Of a stretch of DNA of 64,000 nt, positions 47,332 through 58,000 are shown one piece after another (position 1 is the stretch's first letter; every line of letters starts with the position of its first letter). The stretch comes from Pyrrhosoma nymphula (lineage: Eukaryota; Arthropoda; Insecta; Odonata; Coenagrionidae), in NCBI GenBank assembly GCA_963573305.1, contig OY754335.1:15539501-15603500 (forward strand), given 5' to 3'. The notes beneath the pieces were generated by a model. The model made no database searches and was not told where the DNA came from. It was given only the letters and a program-made list of their open reading frames with translations. The position numbers and the translations under genes are program-made.

Positions 47332-47353
47332 ACATCTACATCTACATCTACAT
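47332..47353. repeat. ACATCT tandem tail of the LINE
   Basis: About three and a half units of ACATCT. It lies at the 3' end of the element, where CR1-like LINEs carry short microsatellite tails instead of poly-A. Confidence 0.88.
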
Positions 47354-47357
47354 ATTA

Positions 47358-47391
47358 CCCCGCAAGCCGCCTCAATAGGCGTGTGGCGGGG
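47358..47391 (-). other. 3' terminal stem-loop of the LINE
   Basis: CCCCGCAAGCCGCC and GGCGTGTGGCGGGG pair around a 6-base loop (TCAATA on the plus strand), with a few internal mismatches. A conserved stem-loop just before the tail is the expected recognition site for the element's own reverse transcriptase. Functional role is inferred from other LINEs. Confidence 0.65.
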
Positions 47392-47448
47392 GGTGTTAGG
47401 ACACCAGCCGCTTAAAGATAAAAAGGAAACGCTCTAATGAAATTACGC

Positions 47449-49680
47449 CTAGCATTTATTGAAGTCCCTTATTGTTCGGGGGAAAAACGAATTCCCATAC
47501 CTATCCGTTCGGCAAAATATCTCTCTTAATTTATCGTTTCTGTCGGACCTGGAAATATAGTGGGGTTCTAATATGATGTTCTCCGTGTCGCTCTGAAAGA
47601 TATCTATTCTCAATTGTTCAACCAATCTAAGCCTAGCGCGCAGCCTCCGAGTCTCTAGCGGTTCCCAGCCTAATTCGTTTAACATCTGTGTAACGCTGTC
47701 AGTACGCCCGTAGCTGTTTTTGACGAATCGCGCAGCTTTCCTTTGTATTTTATTAAGTTCCCGGACTAAGTCTTTCTGCACCGGATCCCATATGCTCGCT
47801 GCATATTCAAGGTGTGGCCGGACGAGTGCGAAATAGCACCTCTCTTTTACTTTTTCATCCGAAAATCTTCCCACAATACGCTTGACGAATCCTAGCTTCT
47901 TCAGAGCTCTGCCACAAATATTTCTTATATGTGCTCCCCACGATAGGTCCGAAGTTATCGTAACTCCTAGATACTTCACCTCATCTGACGCCTTTATGTT
48001 AACACCATCCACAGCATATACATGGGAATAGTTGGACGACTTCCGCAAGAAATGTACCGCCGTGCATTTGCTCAGATTAAGTTCGAGTCCCCACTCTTGG
48101 ATCCACACATGAACGTTGTTTAAATCCGATGATAGAGTTTCAAAGTCAGAGTGATCACTAATTTCACGATAGATGACAGCGTCGTCGGCGAATAGACGTA
48201 TTTTACTGCTAATTCGAGAGCATAGATCATTTATGTATATAATGAACAAAAGGGGTCCGATCACGCTTCCTTGCGGGACACCTGATGTCACTTTAACGAC
48301 ATCAGAGCTAATTCCGTCAAGAACTACCTTTTGCTTACGATCACTCAGAAAGTCGCGTATCCAGTTTACTACTGTTTCGTTTAGGCCGCATGACTGTAAT
48401 TTGTATAAAAGTTTGTTATGAGGTACCGTGTCGAAAGCTTTCTTAAAATCTAGAAATAATGCGTCAACTTGTCTTTTCGATTCGCCAGATTTGAGAACGT
48501 CATGAAGAAAGAGCGCGAGTTGTGTTTCACATGATCTACCTTTCCGGAAGCCGTGCTGAGAGCCATGGAGGACGTTACGACTGTCCAGGAACGTCATGAT
48601 ATTGCTAACGATGATATGTTCGAGTATCTTGCCTATAATCGACATTAATGAAATTGGTCGATAGTTCCCTGGGTCGTGTCTGTTTCCCTTTTTGAATATC
48701 GGTGTAACGATTGCAATTTTCCAGTCTAATGGTATCTTTCCTTCAGACAATGACTTCTTGAATATTATGTCTAAGAACGGTGCGATCTGTGGCGCTAACT
48801 CCTTGAGGACACGCGCGGGTATTCCCTCCGGACCCGGAGATTTACTATTTTTTATCGACTGTAGCTGTTTAGTTATCCCATCACGTTGAATAGTGATTTC
48901 TTTCATCGGTTCCTCAGTGAATTGTATTTCAAAATTACATGCAGTATCGTCTGTGGTGAATACACTTTTGAAGTGGGAATTTAACGTGTTAGCTTTGTCA
49001 ATATTTTCGGTGACAAGTTTGCCATCATTATCAAATAACGAATCTACGGTTGAAGATTTTCCCTGAAGCTCTCTCGCATATGACCAAAAAGATTTCGGAT
49101 TTTCTTCGAGTAATTCGCCAAGTACTTTTTTCTTGAAATTTAGCAATGCAGAACGCATTGATTTCTTAGTTTTTGAGCGTTGCGCAGCGTAACTTTCTTT
49201 TGCTTCAAGTTCCTTCGATTTGTCACCTACCGTAGTGAACTTTTTAACCAAGTTGTACAATTTTCTCTGTCTCTTAAGGTCCCTCCTAACATCGTTGTTA
49301 TACCAGCGAGGTTCTTTACTGTCGCATTTCAATTTTTGCGGAATATATTCGTTGATTCCCCGTCGTAGAATTTTTAAGAAATATTTCCATGATTCATCAG
49401 TGCTTTTATCCTCAGTTTTAGCTACGAAATCCGTGTACGAATCATTAAGCATCTCGCCAAATTTGATGAAGTTGCATTTATCAAATAAATAAATATTGCG
49501 TTTTGGTTTTACAGCTGACTCTACTTCAATGTCAATATGAGTAAGGAAGTGTACACTGTGTTCGTTTGCGCATGTTACTTCATAGATTCCGTACTTCTTA
49601 GGCTCTTTTTTGTGATTTATCTTTCTTATAGTTATAATTCTGAATACAAATTGATAATTCCTCAATGAAGAGTTTTCCAC
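47449..49680 (-). CDS. LINE ORF2 fragment: reverse transcriptase (743 aa)
   Basis: Copies element RNA at the target site. The frame opens just before a remnant like NEHSVHF, comparable to the SDH motif that closes the endonuclease, so only the end of that domain remains. A Lys-rich linker (about 110-260) precedes the reverse transcriptase: SPGPEGIP (281-288), VTPIFKKG, NYRPISL (339-345), HGFRKGRSC (376-384), LFLDFKKAFD with catalytic Asp about 411, SGVPQGSVIGPLLF (466-479) and FADD (497-500) in place of the commoner YADD. The thumb and C-terminal region run to FFPRTIRDFNKC, a typical family ending, so the 3' half is complete. The first codon at 49680 is GTG, not ATG, and upstream is open only to about 49710, so no natural start is present. 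No internal stop. Confidence 0.9.
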   Translation of the reverse strand: MENSSLRNYQFVFRIITIRKINHKKEPKKYGIYEVTCANEHSVHFLTHIDIEVESAVKPKRNIYLFDKCNFIKFGEMLNDSYTDFVAKTEDKSTDESWKYFLKILRRGINEYIPQKLKCDSKEPRWYNNDVRRDLKRQRKLYNLVKKFTTVGDKSKELEAKESYAAQRSKTKKSMRSALLNFKKKVLGELLEENPKSFWSYARELQGKSSTVDSLFDNDGKLVTENIDKANTLNSHFKSVFTTDDTACNFEIQFTEEPMKEITIQRDGITKQLQSIKNSKSPGPEGIPARVLKELAPQIAPFLDIIFKKSLSEGKIPLDWKIAIVTPIFKKGNRHDPGNYRPISLMSIIGKILEHIIVSNIMTFLDSRNVLHGSQHGFRKGRSCETQLALFLHDVLKSGESKRQVDALFLDFKKAFDTVPHNKLLYKLQSCGLNETVVNWIRDFLSDRKQKVVLDGISSDVVKVTSGVPQGSVIGPLLFIIYINDLCSRISSKIRLFADDAVIYREISDHSDFETLSSDLNNVHVWIQEWGLELNLSKCTAVHFLRKSSNYSHVYAVDGVNIKASDEVKYLGVTITSDLSWGAHIRNICGRALKKLGFVKRIVGRFSDEKVKERCYFALVRPHLEYAASIWDPVQKDLVRELNKIQRKAARFVKNSYGRTDSVTQMLNELGWEPLETRRLRARLRLVEQLRIDIFQSDTENIILEPHYISRSDRNDKLREIFCRTDRYGNSFFPRTIRDFNKC

Positions 49681-49710
49681 TGTTTTACGATGGCTGCGAA
49701 CAGTACTTTT

Positions 49711-50925
49711 TTACACTTCCTCCTTTCTAATTTTGCTCGTCTATTTTATTTTCATCATTCTTCTCCAGCAGAAACCGATGAACATGTAATATTGACGGCT
49801 TTAAGCATTCTGAACATCAACTGATACCAAAACAGATCTCCTCTGTTCTTGTGATGGTCGCGAATTGTACTCACGCTCATCTCGGGGGATTGAAAGTGGT
49901 CATGGCAACGATACACCAGGAGGTGACACCGAAATCGATTTATTCCTTCCATTCCTCCACTGAGTTCAAGTCTACGACGAGCACAAGAGGGAATCGAACC
50001 TCAATCCTTCACAAGCACGTTCACACGAGCTCGCTTCGGATAATCCCCATGGCAAACTCGAGAGACATATGCACACTCACGAATTCAAGGATTGAGAGGG
50101 CTGAGAAGTGGTAAACGAACAAACATGACCTCTCGGAGTGACGTTCCTCTGCATTCGAGGCAAAGCCTTAGGAAATTAAAGCAACGAAGTGACGTGCATT
50201 AAAACCCTCCGGAGCACAACCGCAAGAGAGAGGGAGAGAGACGAGAGGGGTGGAAAAAAGATAAAAATGTCGTGCGCAACCGTGAACCCCTTTTAAAGGG
50301 TACAGACGTAAACTTGAGGGTATAGCGGCGCTGGGGAAAGGGTAAGGAGTACGGGGAGGAGCTGGCGCGCTGTCTTTTTGTTTTTATTATTTTTTAGGGA
50401 GAGACGCGTCTCCGAGAGCTGTCGGAAGTTGGAACTCGGCGGTGGAACGATCTCGCTTCCGACTTCTCGGAGGAAGAGGGGCTAGTAAAGAGGAAAGTGG
50501 TGGTGAAAGGAAAAAAAAGAAATGTGAGCGAAAATAAGGAGTCTTTTCTTTTTATCTTCGTCACCATCTTTCCTTTATTTGCATTACTTCCCTCCACGTC
50601 TTCTTTTTTTATTATCGGAATCTTCTCGTGTCACTTACATATTATGCCTCCGAGATGCCGTTAGCCCACTGATAGCTTTACATAAGGGTTTTCAGGTGTA
50701 AAACCACCTGATTGAATGTGAAATTACTTATTGCTAGTAATATTTCATATGGTATTGCTAATTATTCCTCAACCAGTTTCTTGCCATTGGGTGGTTATCA
50801 AAACGTTAAGGTCTCCACTCATTCTCTTTTCAGCAAATAAATCTACCCTCATAATTTGCTTCATGAATTCCAGCTCTGCTCAAAAGGTAATAGAACCCAT
50901 AAATAAAAAGAAAAAAAAGACGTCT
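49711..50925. other. No recognisable gene; purine-rich tract and a possible B box
   Basis: At about 49989-50000 the minus strand reads GGTTCGATTCCC, a good B-box match without a convincing A box. The plus strand is purine-rich at about 50215-50290 and 50395-50540. A small hairpin (TCAGGTGTAAAACCACCTGA) lies near 50693. No gene. Confidence 0.45.
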
Positions 50926-50957
50926 CTTGATTATAATCGAATACGTCGAAACTAGTC
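50926..50957 (+). ncRNA. Decayed hammerhead-like motif
   Basis: CTTGATTAT, a possible short stem ending CGTC, GAAAC, TA and GTC, followed by GGGGAAAATATACTGTGTGG, which parallels the sequence downstream of the 31245 and 46507 copies. The CTGA box has an insertion and a changed G. Confidence 0.27.
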
Positions 50958-51174
50958 TGGGGAAAATATACTGTGTGGAATGTTACTTATGGATTTCATA
51001 TTTTATCTGGTGGTTTAGCCCTTTAGAAACTAGATGGAAGTACAAAAATACTTCTTAGGGAAATAAGAAACACGAAAGGGGTCTGGGGTCTGGAGGAACA
51101 TTTACAACCTGAAAAAAGTTAAAAAGGTTAATTCTCAAACACATTCCTCGAAATTAACCTAACGTTCATCCTAT

Positions 51175-51245
51175 GAATGGGAGACGAACCCGCAGGCTCA
51201 GGGAACACTAACTGCATCATTCGCCAGGTAGCACGCATGGCTTCC
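51175..51245 (-). repeat. tRNA-derived SINE-like fragment
   Basis: On the minus strand, CTACCTGGCGAATGATGCAG (A-box-like) is followed by GTTAGTGTTCCCTGAGCC and then GGGTTCGTCTCCC (B box, about 51179-51191). Order and spacing fit a tRNA-derived SINE head. It does not fold as a normal tRNA by eye. Confidence 0.42.
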
Positions 51246-54200
51246 CCCAAGTATTTTTGTACCTAACCTGTCACTCCTTTCTTCATCCTCGCGAAGCTAG
51301 CTAAGACGAGCTGGAGGCGAGACTAGCTTTTATTATCCCTTCGGTTCATTGCTCACGAAATTCCCGTATTCAATGGCGCTTAATAAAAATCCCACATCTG
51401 GTTGTAGCTGGTTCTCCATTTTTTGCGCCTTTGGTGGATGCATCCTTCTTCTGGTCCTATCTGCATAAAATATGCCACTTAAAAATACTCAGTACCCTCA
51501 GTGCTTTCGTTTCTGACTTGAATGTGCTTAGAAGTAGAGACACCGAAGGAAGAAGGAGAGGCATGATGTGTGGGAATAGTTAATTAGCGGAATATGAGAG
51601 GGAGCGATGGAGTGGTTAGACGGTGGAAATTCCCTCCTGCTTTCGAGCCGAGATAGAAACTACCAAGTTATCTCTTCTAATCTATAAATAAGTGGTTCTT
51701 AACCCTCCGGAGGCACCTTAACTCTCCCTCACTATGGAGCAATTTTACCCTGTCTCCCATAAAATTACTTTATACGTTCTCTTAGCTAATTTTACCCGAC
51801 AAATGCACCATGAAGAGAAATGCACTAGTGATTCTCAAAGGGTTATTTTTTCTACTGTGCAAAAGATGCTAGTGATTACCTAAAAAATCCTTGGTGCATA
51901 ATTATTCAAATAGTAGTGTTTAAAAGTTCTTCTTTCATTAAATTAAAAGTTAAAAATTCTTTATGTCATGGTTGCACTTATAAGCAATTTAAATTATGCA
52001 CGGCCAAAAACTACTTATTAACAAGTATTTTTCACGACTGACTAAACACTTTATCCAGGATTATGTACTTTTGTAAGCTTGTTAGAGCTGATTTGATTAA
52101 ATATTTACGTGAATATCAAGACTTTCAATAGGAATATAGTTTTTAATCTTTTTAAATTTTTATTCGCAAAACATTTAGTACAAGGAAAAACTTAGTAATA
52201 GTATGAAAAACTCAGCCAGGGTTGTGCTATGAAAAATGGGACGCAATGATGTTTCCTACTGGTATGTCGACCATCTTACTCTTGGTATCATCTTTCAAAA
52301 ATAGAAATGCGGAACGAAAAATGACAGACGAGTGTTTACGAGGAGTGAGACTGACAGCGACCCAGATTTATGGTTACCTACATTTCTTCACAAATGGAAT
52401 TTTTGGTAATCTACCAAGGTGCCTTGACCGATTTACATTGCTCTATCGGAGAGAAATCCATCTCGATGTGACGATAATGGTAATTGAACGCCTAAAAGGA
52501 ACTTTCCAAAGGAATTCGACAAAAATATCGGGTGATATGGCCGTCGGAATTGGAATTCCTTGGAGAGAAATTCCGGTGCGGAAAATCCAGCATTGATTTA
52601 TAATGCAGCCGATCACTAATGCTCATACGAATAGGATGTTTTTCATCTCGTGATTTTTGTGACAATCGCCTCTTTCTTGAGAAACATTGGAAAATACATT
52701 ATATATATTTCAAATGCCATTTGTCGAGTGTTTATGTTAATTTAGCTAAGTAATAGATTTTTAGTGCTTTCTAAGGCATCAGCAACTTTGTTTCAGATTC
52801 AAGGATATACTATAACATTGCAATATTTAATTTTTTTGAATGTAGCAATAAATGCGTAGAGATTTCATCTTCAATAGAAGGGTAAGCAATGCACCCGAAG
52901 ATTTTAGGGCTGAACTTTCACATTTGAACTTATAATTTTTATGAAACGACGTGCGAAAACGTTTGAAATTTACACCTGGCAACAGCAGCAGTTAAAAATG
53001 TGACATTTTACTGCCTGCCGCGATGAAGAGCAGGGAAGGGAAAGGAAATTGATTAAGTACAAAGGTTTTCTGGCCCGGAAATTGATCCACGGAATTTCGC
53101 CTCTAAAATTCAACATTTTTAAGGAATTATGTATGAGGGGCTGCGCACTGATATGCACATTGGTCCAGTAAATCGAAGGCTCATTGTTCTATTTTTGGTC
53201 TAGGAAAACTTCCTCCGGTAAATTCCAGTTTATAGCAACTTAGGTTCGGTGTGGAAAGTGTACACATATTGTGTGATTGCTTTATAACGAGGGAAGAAAC
53301 GTGCCGAGGCCATGGGTGTCGAGTTTTGAAGAGAAGAAAAGTGGAATGGAAGTGACTTGTAGATGTGACTTGTAGCAAGTGAAGTTATTTTACGTCTACG
53401 TTCAGTTCTTTTCCTCATCCCCTTCACTCCTCTTCTCTTGGCCAGTAAAAGCGACTCCGAAACGGTGAAAGCCTACTATTAAAATTTTCTCAAGCCATTT
53501 TGGTGTCTCTCTCACCCCTTCCCCATTCCCTCGGTCTCCTTTTGTCGTAAATAAAAGCGCACGATCGATGTAAATGCAAAGACCCATATATTCCGTTTGT
53601 TGGATGGCACACGTCGGATTTCCAATGGATAGGGTGGGTTGGCCCTAAAAACCTTTACGATATCCCCCGTATCTTTCCTCAGCATCGCCATATGATAATA
53701 TTATGCCTAAAATGGCATCTTCACGTCCATTCATGGCCTAAAACGGGCGGTATGCCCTTTTAAATTGTTGAACTTAACCAATTCCGAGAGTTTTTCATTT
53801 CAGGAGTGGCGTAATATAACACTGTAGGCTCCTTTCATGACACGATGGTTGTAAGGTGGTGCCCCTGATACAAAAGTAGAAGTTAATCTTCTTTCGGAAA
53901 CATGCAATTCTTGCATAGGACCTAAAAGTATTTCATTAGTGACTGCAAGCAGGAATATATTGATTATGATGCAGGAGTCTGATATTGATGTGGAATGACA
54001 AACCAGGAGACATATTGATGGGTTTGAAAGCTAAAACTGATACATCTGAAGGTAATTGACGGAAAAAATACAGGGAGTATTCTTGATACTCCCGTCGGAT
54101 ATTTATTTCGTGAATGCGACATTACATACGGCACTCTCGTTATTGGGAGATTTTTTTTTGTTTGTCAGGCAGAAAGTTGAAAAGAATGAAAGAAAATTAC

Positions 54201-54879
54201 GTTATACATAAAATTTATTCATCGAAATCATTAGTACAAATAGCTAACCTGTGAACAATTGGTCGATGGTGACTAATATTTTCTGATTTCCAATGTTAAT
54301 TTTATATTCGTTTTGTTATTAACGTCTAACTTACATTCTCAGCTCTCCGTAGACACCTCGATCACTAAAATCGACCAACTCTTGTTCCGGAGATGCAAAT
54401 GAACTGAACGCGCACCGTGCCCACAGAAGTCCAAATGTAGACTCCCCCGCGCAGCGCTGTGACGTCACATCGCAACCCCCCTCCACTCGCGACAAACCAT
54501 TTCCGGTAGTCAAAGAAATGGGCTATCCTGCCATAGTTTTAGAAATTCTGCAATCCTTATAGTTTATGTACACGAGGCAATCGAAAGTACAGAAATATTG
54601 GTCTCGACAAAACCTTACATGACACCGAGAACGAACCATAAGTTGTTCATTCGTATTCACATCAAAAAGGTAATGTGACGTCATTGAGACGTCGACTGGT
54701 TGTTGAGTTGGGTTGAGATCTGTTTAAAAAAATCATAAATAAGACGATTATCAAGTGTGATGCTTATTTTCTGATTAAATTCGATCCTGACTGATGGAAA
54801 TTCAATCGATGACATTGGTTGACTTGACTAGCGTTCACTGTGGATATTAGAGTCTATGGAATAAATACATACAATTCTT
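51246..54879. other. No recognisable gene
   Basis: AT-rich with short frames, the longest about 124 residues at plus 52222-52596 without a recognisable motif. A GC-richer part lies at about 54340-54500. Nothing further supported. Confidence 0.45.
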
Positions 54880-54926
54880 ATAATTGACATAGCTTAGTAC
54901 TTTTCAACAACATTTTATTATAGCAC

Positions 54927-54957
54927 GATGCGTTTCGCCGCTTTACGCCATCGTCAG
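54927..54957 (-). ncRNA. Hammerhead-like core, left arm
   Basis: On the minus strand: CTGACGAT, then GGCG, a TAAAG loop and CGGC, then GAAAC, GC and ATC. GAAAC is intact, but one base in stem II and the first base of the GTC triplet differ from the facing copy. Confidence 0.35.
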
Positions 54958-54972
54958 AATTGCAAAATAAAC

Positions 54973-55003
54973 CTGACGATGCCGTAAAGCGGCGGAACGC
55001 GTC
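54973..55003 (+). ncRNA. Hammerhead-like core, right arm
   Basis: CTGACGAT, a perfect 4-bp stem (GCCG/CGGC) with a TAAAG loop, GGAAC, GC, then GTC. Stem II and the GTC triplet are intact while GAAAC carries one substitution. The two arms therefore have different defects. Confidence 0.38.
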
Positions 55004-55050
55004 GTGCTATAATAAAATGTTGTAGAAAAGTACTAAGCTATGTCAATTAT

Positions 55051-58000
55051 GACTACTAGTAACTTCAACGAAGTAAAGCCTTCATCAGTCAAGTATATCT
55101 ACAATTCTGTTGCTGCTAACTAGTGTATCCTCGGCTAGATATCGTTGAATTTAGCTGGGAAGTAGAATATTTCAAGCGACCTTCGCTAAGTAAGCGTAAT
55201 CTGAGACAATAACCTACTTTCTTCGCTTGCGTACATTAATTAGGATCGGCATGGATTTTTTATAAAGGTTTATGACTAATTAATATTATATTGAGGATCT
55301 TAAAGCAAAACTACTGGTTACCAAACACGAGAGATGTTTAAATAAAATATATGCAGCCCATCCTTTAGGCTGCCAACATTTCATCGAAAAGGAAGAATAA
55401 GCAAATAAATCTAATTGCCATTCGCATACTGGAACTGCCGGTGTTAGAGCCAATAAAAACCCGATGATGATGTTCTTTTTTTTTTGGAAATTGCGTGTTC
55501 TTTATTGCGGAAGCATTTTTCTTCCGATCTAACATCCACGTCCCATCTCCTCTCTCAAAAAAACACACTTTCCAAATTCATCACCATTTGCAGAAGAACA
55601 TTCCCGGATCGGTAGCTCTCATTAACGTCGCATGAAGCGTTATTATGCATCGATAAAAAATGAGTTAACGACGACAAAGGTCGTAAATACAGCACAGGGG
55701 ATGCGCTTCTGATATCAGGAGGGATGGAGGAGGCAAAACCGGGATGAGGAGCGGAGGAGGAGAACCCGAATAAAGTGAAATATATGGCCGCTTATTTCAT
55801 ATTTTGGTACGACTCCTGGCGCCGTAAATATAACTCGAAGTCCCCAAAGGGTAGCAGAGGCGTTCAAGAGCTCTCCCCTTAAAACTGAGAATGACAGGCG
55901 GCAGCGGAGGAATATATGTATAAAAAGGAAAAAAAACGGAAGTGGAAGAGTTGCGTGGTGATAAATTTTTTCCCAAGCTCCCTTTCGTCCTTCCCCGGTT
56001 ACCTTCCGCTAGTTCCAGCGGTTATACTCTCTCTCTCACTCCTTGCTACTTTTCCCACACCAACACCGCCACTCTTTACTCTTCCGTGCCTCGGAAAAAG
56101 GAAAACTTTTACGTTGGAATTCGTGGAAAAAAATGCGGAAACACGGAAGGTGTGGTACGCTTGCGTCATTTTACGCGCAAATTAATCACGTGGGGACATT
56201 TTACGCCCTGTGTTATAATTCTCTCGCTTTCTGTTTGCTTCCGGACTCTCCGGCTTTCCGATTGCCCGAAAAAATCTTCGATAACGCAGCGTATTTTGAA
56301 TAAAGAGGGGAATGTGAATTCGCCCAATGTGAAGGAGGCGCATGGAGTTTTGGAATTCGCACTGGCGCTCTTTACTATTTTGTATGCCTAGAATATTGTC
56401 CCCGCAATGATGTAAAGGAAGTGCTGAAAGCCCCGAAGTGTCTTAATTTCCTGAAAATATTTTTATCAAAAACAAACGAAATGTGTGTGGTCTTTAATGA
56501 TAAAGGGTACTTCAAATCTGGAAATAAAAGATAAGACACTGACACGCAGAATATCGATCTCCTAAATGTATAATTCGCAAACCTCCATTCAGGGAGAGAA
56601 GAGGGATAGGTTCTTCATCAATACAAAGAACTCACGACAAGACGTGCGGACGAGAAGAGGGATGCAGAACAGGGAATAGAAGGGAAAATGGCATTGATAA
56701 AAAAATGGCGACGTTTAAGGCCTTAATGGAAGGTATATTGGTAGTAAATCGGGAAGATATGGGTTTTACATAGTTCAAGAGGGTAAGTTAAATAGGAAGC
56801 CATCCTATAAATTGAAATAATTGAAGGTGATACGGATAAAAAAATAACGTTTATAAAGTTTATGGGGATCAAAATATGTAATACTTATTGCTATAGGCCT
56901 GCGTGCATCCTGATTCTTGTGCGATCTTCACTGCAATGAAAGTTCAATTTAATTTAAAATGCTTTTGTCATTTGACCTAATAATTATGCATCGAAATTGA
57001 ACGCCAACCTTTAAATAAAATTGATGGATGGGGCTTGAGCCTACCTACTTCTAGGGCCGGAAACGTGGAAAATTCAAATATAATAGTTTTTGGACCAGTG
57101 TTTAGGGTGATGCTTGTACCCAGGAGATTAGATAGCCGCCATCGGCTAGGATTGAGCTGGGCGTGACCTACTTAGTTACTTCTGAATGTAAGCCCCGTTC
57201 ACTGACTATTGGCCGAAGGCTCTTCCCGTTAGTCTAACATAGCCCATAAATTAACATAAGTGTTTTGAGATCCTGAATACCTGTAGTAATTATTTCAAAT
57301 CCTAAGTCATTATTACACAGGTAGTTTTAACTTAAATTGAATCCAAAGGCCTTTCTCCCATGGTGAACTAACTGACACATATTACATAAATTGAGCAAAC
57401 TCAACCTTTTGTCATCATTATATAGTAAAGTATCATGCGATGGAAAATTATTCTTTTCACATGAATATGGCCTCGGTTCAAAAAATGATTTTATTGCGAT
57501 CCGATATGGCGAAGATTTGATTCGTGGAACATTAACTGTATATTTAACCAATAGTGTCAACACATCAATCATAAAAACAAGCTGTTACGATCATATGAAA
57601 TTTTAAAATTGCAAACAATCATCTCGGTTGCTTTTAAACGTCACGTAATGCAAAATAAACAAAAGGGACTGACTGTATGAATACCTCCCAAAGTTTTTCC
57701 ATCCAGCAAATTTATGTATTTATACTCGCTATCAAGCAATTAATATCTAACGACAATGTTATTGGATTTTAGTGGAAGCATTACTCGAGGATGCCTTATC
57801 TGTAATATGCACGCCTGATAACATGGCAGCGATTGCATATTCTGTAGAAATAACTTCGAAACCCTTTATATTTCCCGCAATTGTGACTTTACGTTCCAGT
57901 TTATTTTGAAATTTCAAAGCCTATAACTAACATTACTAAAAACTTTGAAAAATACTTGCAAAATAATTAATCGATTTAATTACCCAATATTGGCAAAAGC

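Larger units (their letters stand above)
47332..49710 (-). mobile_element. 5'-truncated CR1/jockey-like LINE
   Basis: The non-LTR retrotransposon reads on the minus strand. It ends in a GC-rich stem-loop and a short AGATGT-type tandem tail (47332-47353 on the plus strand), and encodes most of ORF2. The ORF1 and nearly all of the apurinic-type endonuclease are missing, which is the usual result of incomplete target-primed reverse transcription. The left end is defined by the tail. The right end is uncertain (about 49680-49710), and I cannot find a target duplication. Confidence 0.88.
54880..55050. repeat. Palindrome, 78-bp arms, with a hammerhead-like core in each arm
   Basis: Arms 54880-54957 and 54973-55050 are reverse complements with about four mismatches around a 15-base centre. 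Each arm starts from the centre with CTGACGAT and ends in an A/T-rich tail sharing GTGCTATAATAAAATGTTG and AAAAGTACTAAGCTATGTCA. Two nearly identical copies of one unit appear joined head to head. Confidence 0.92.
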
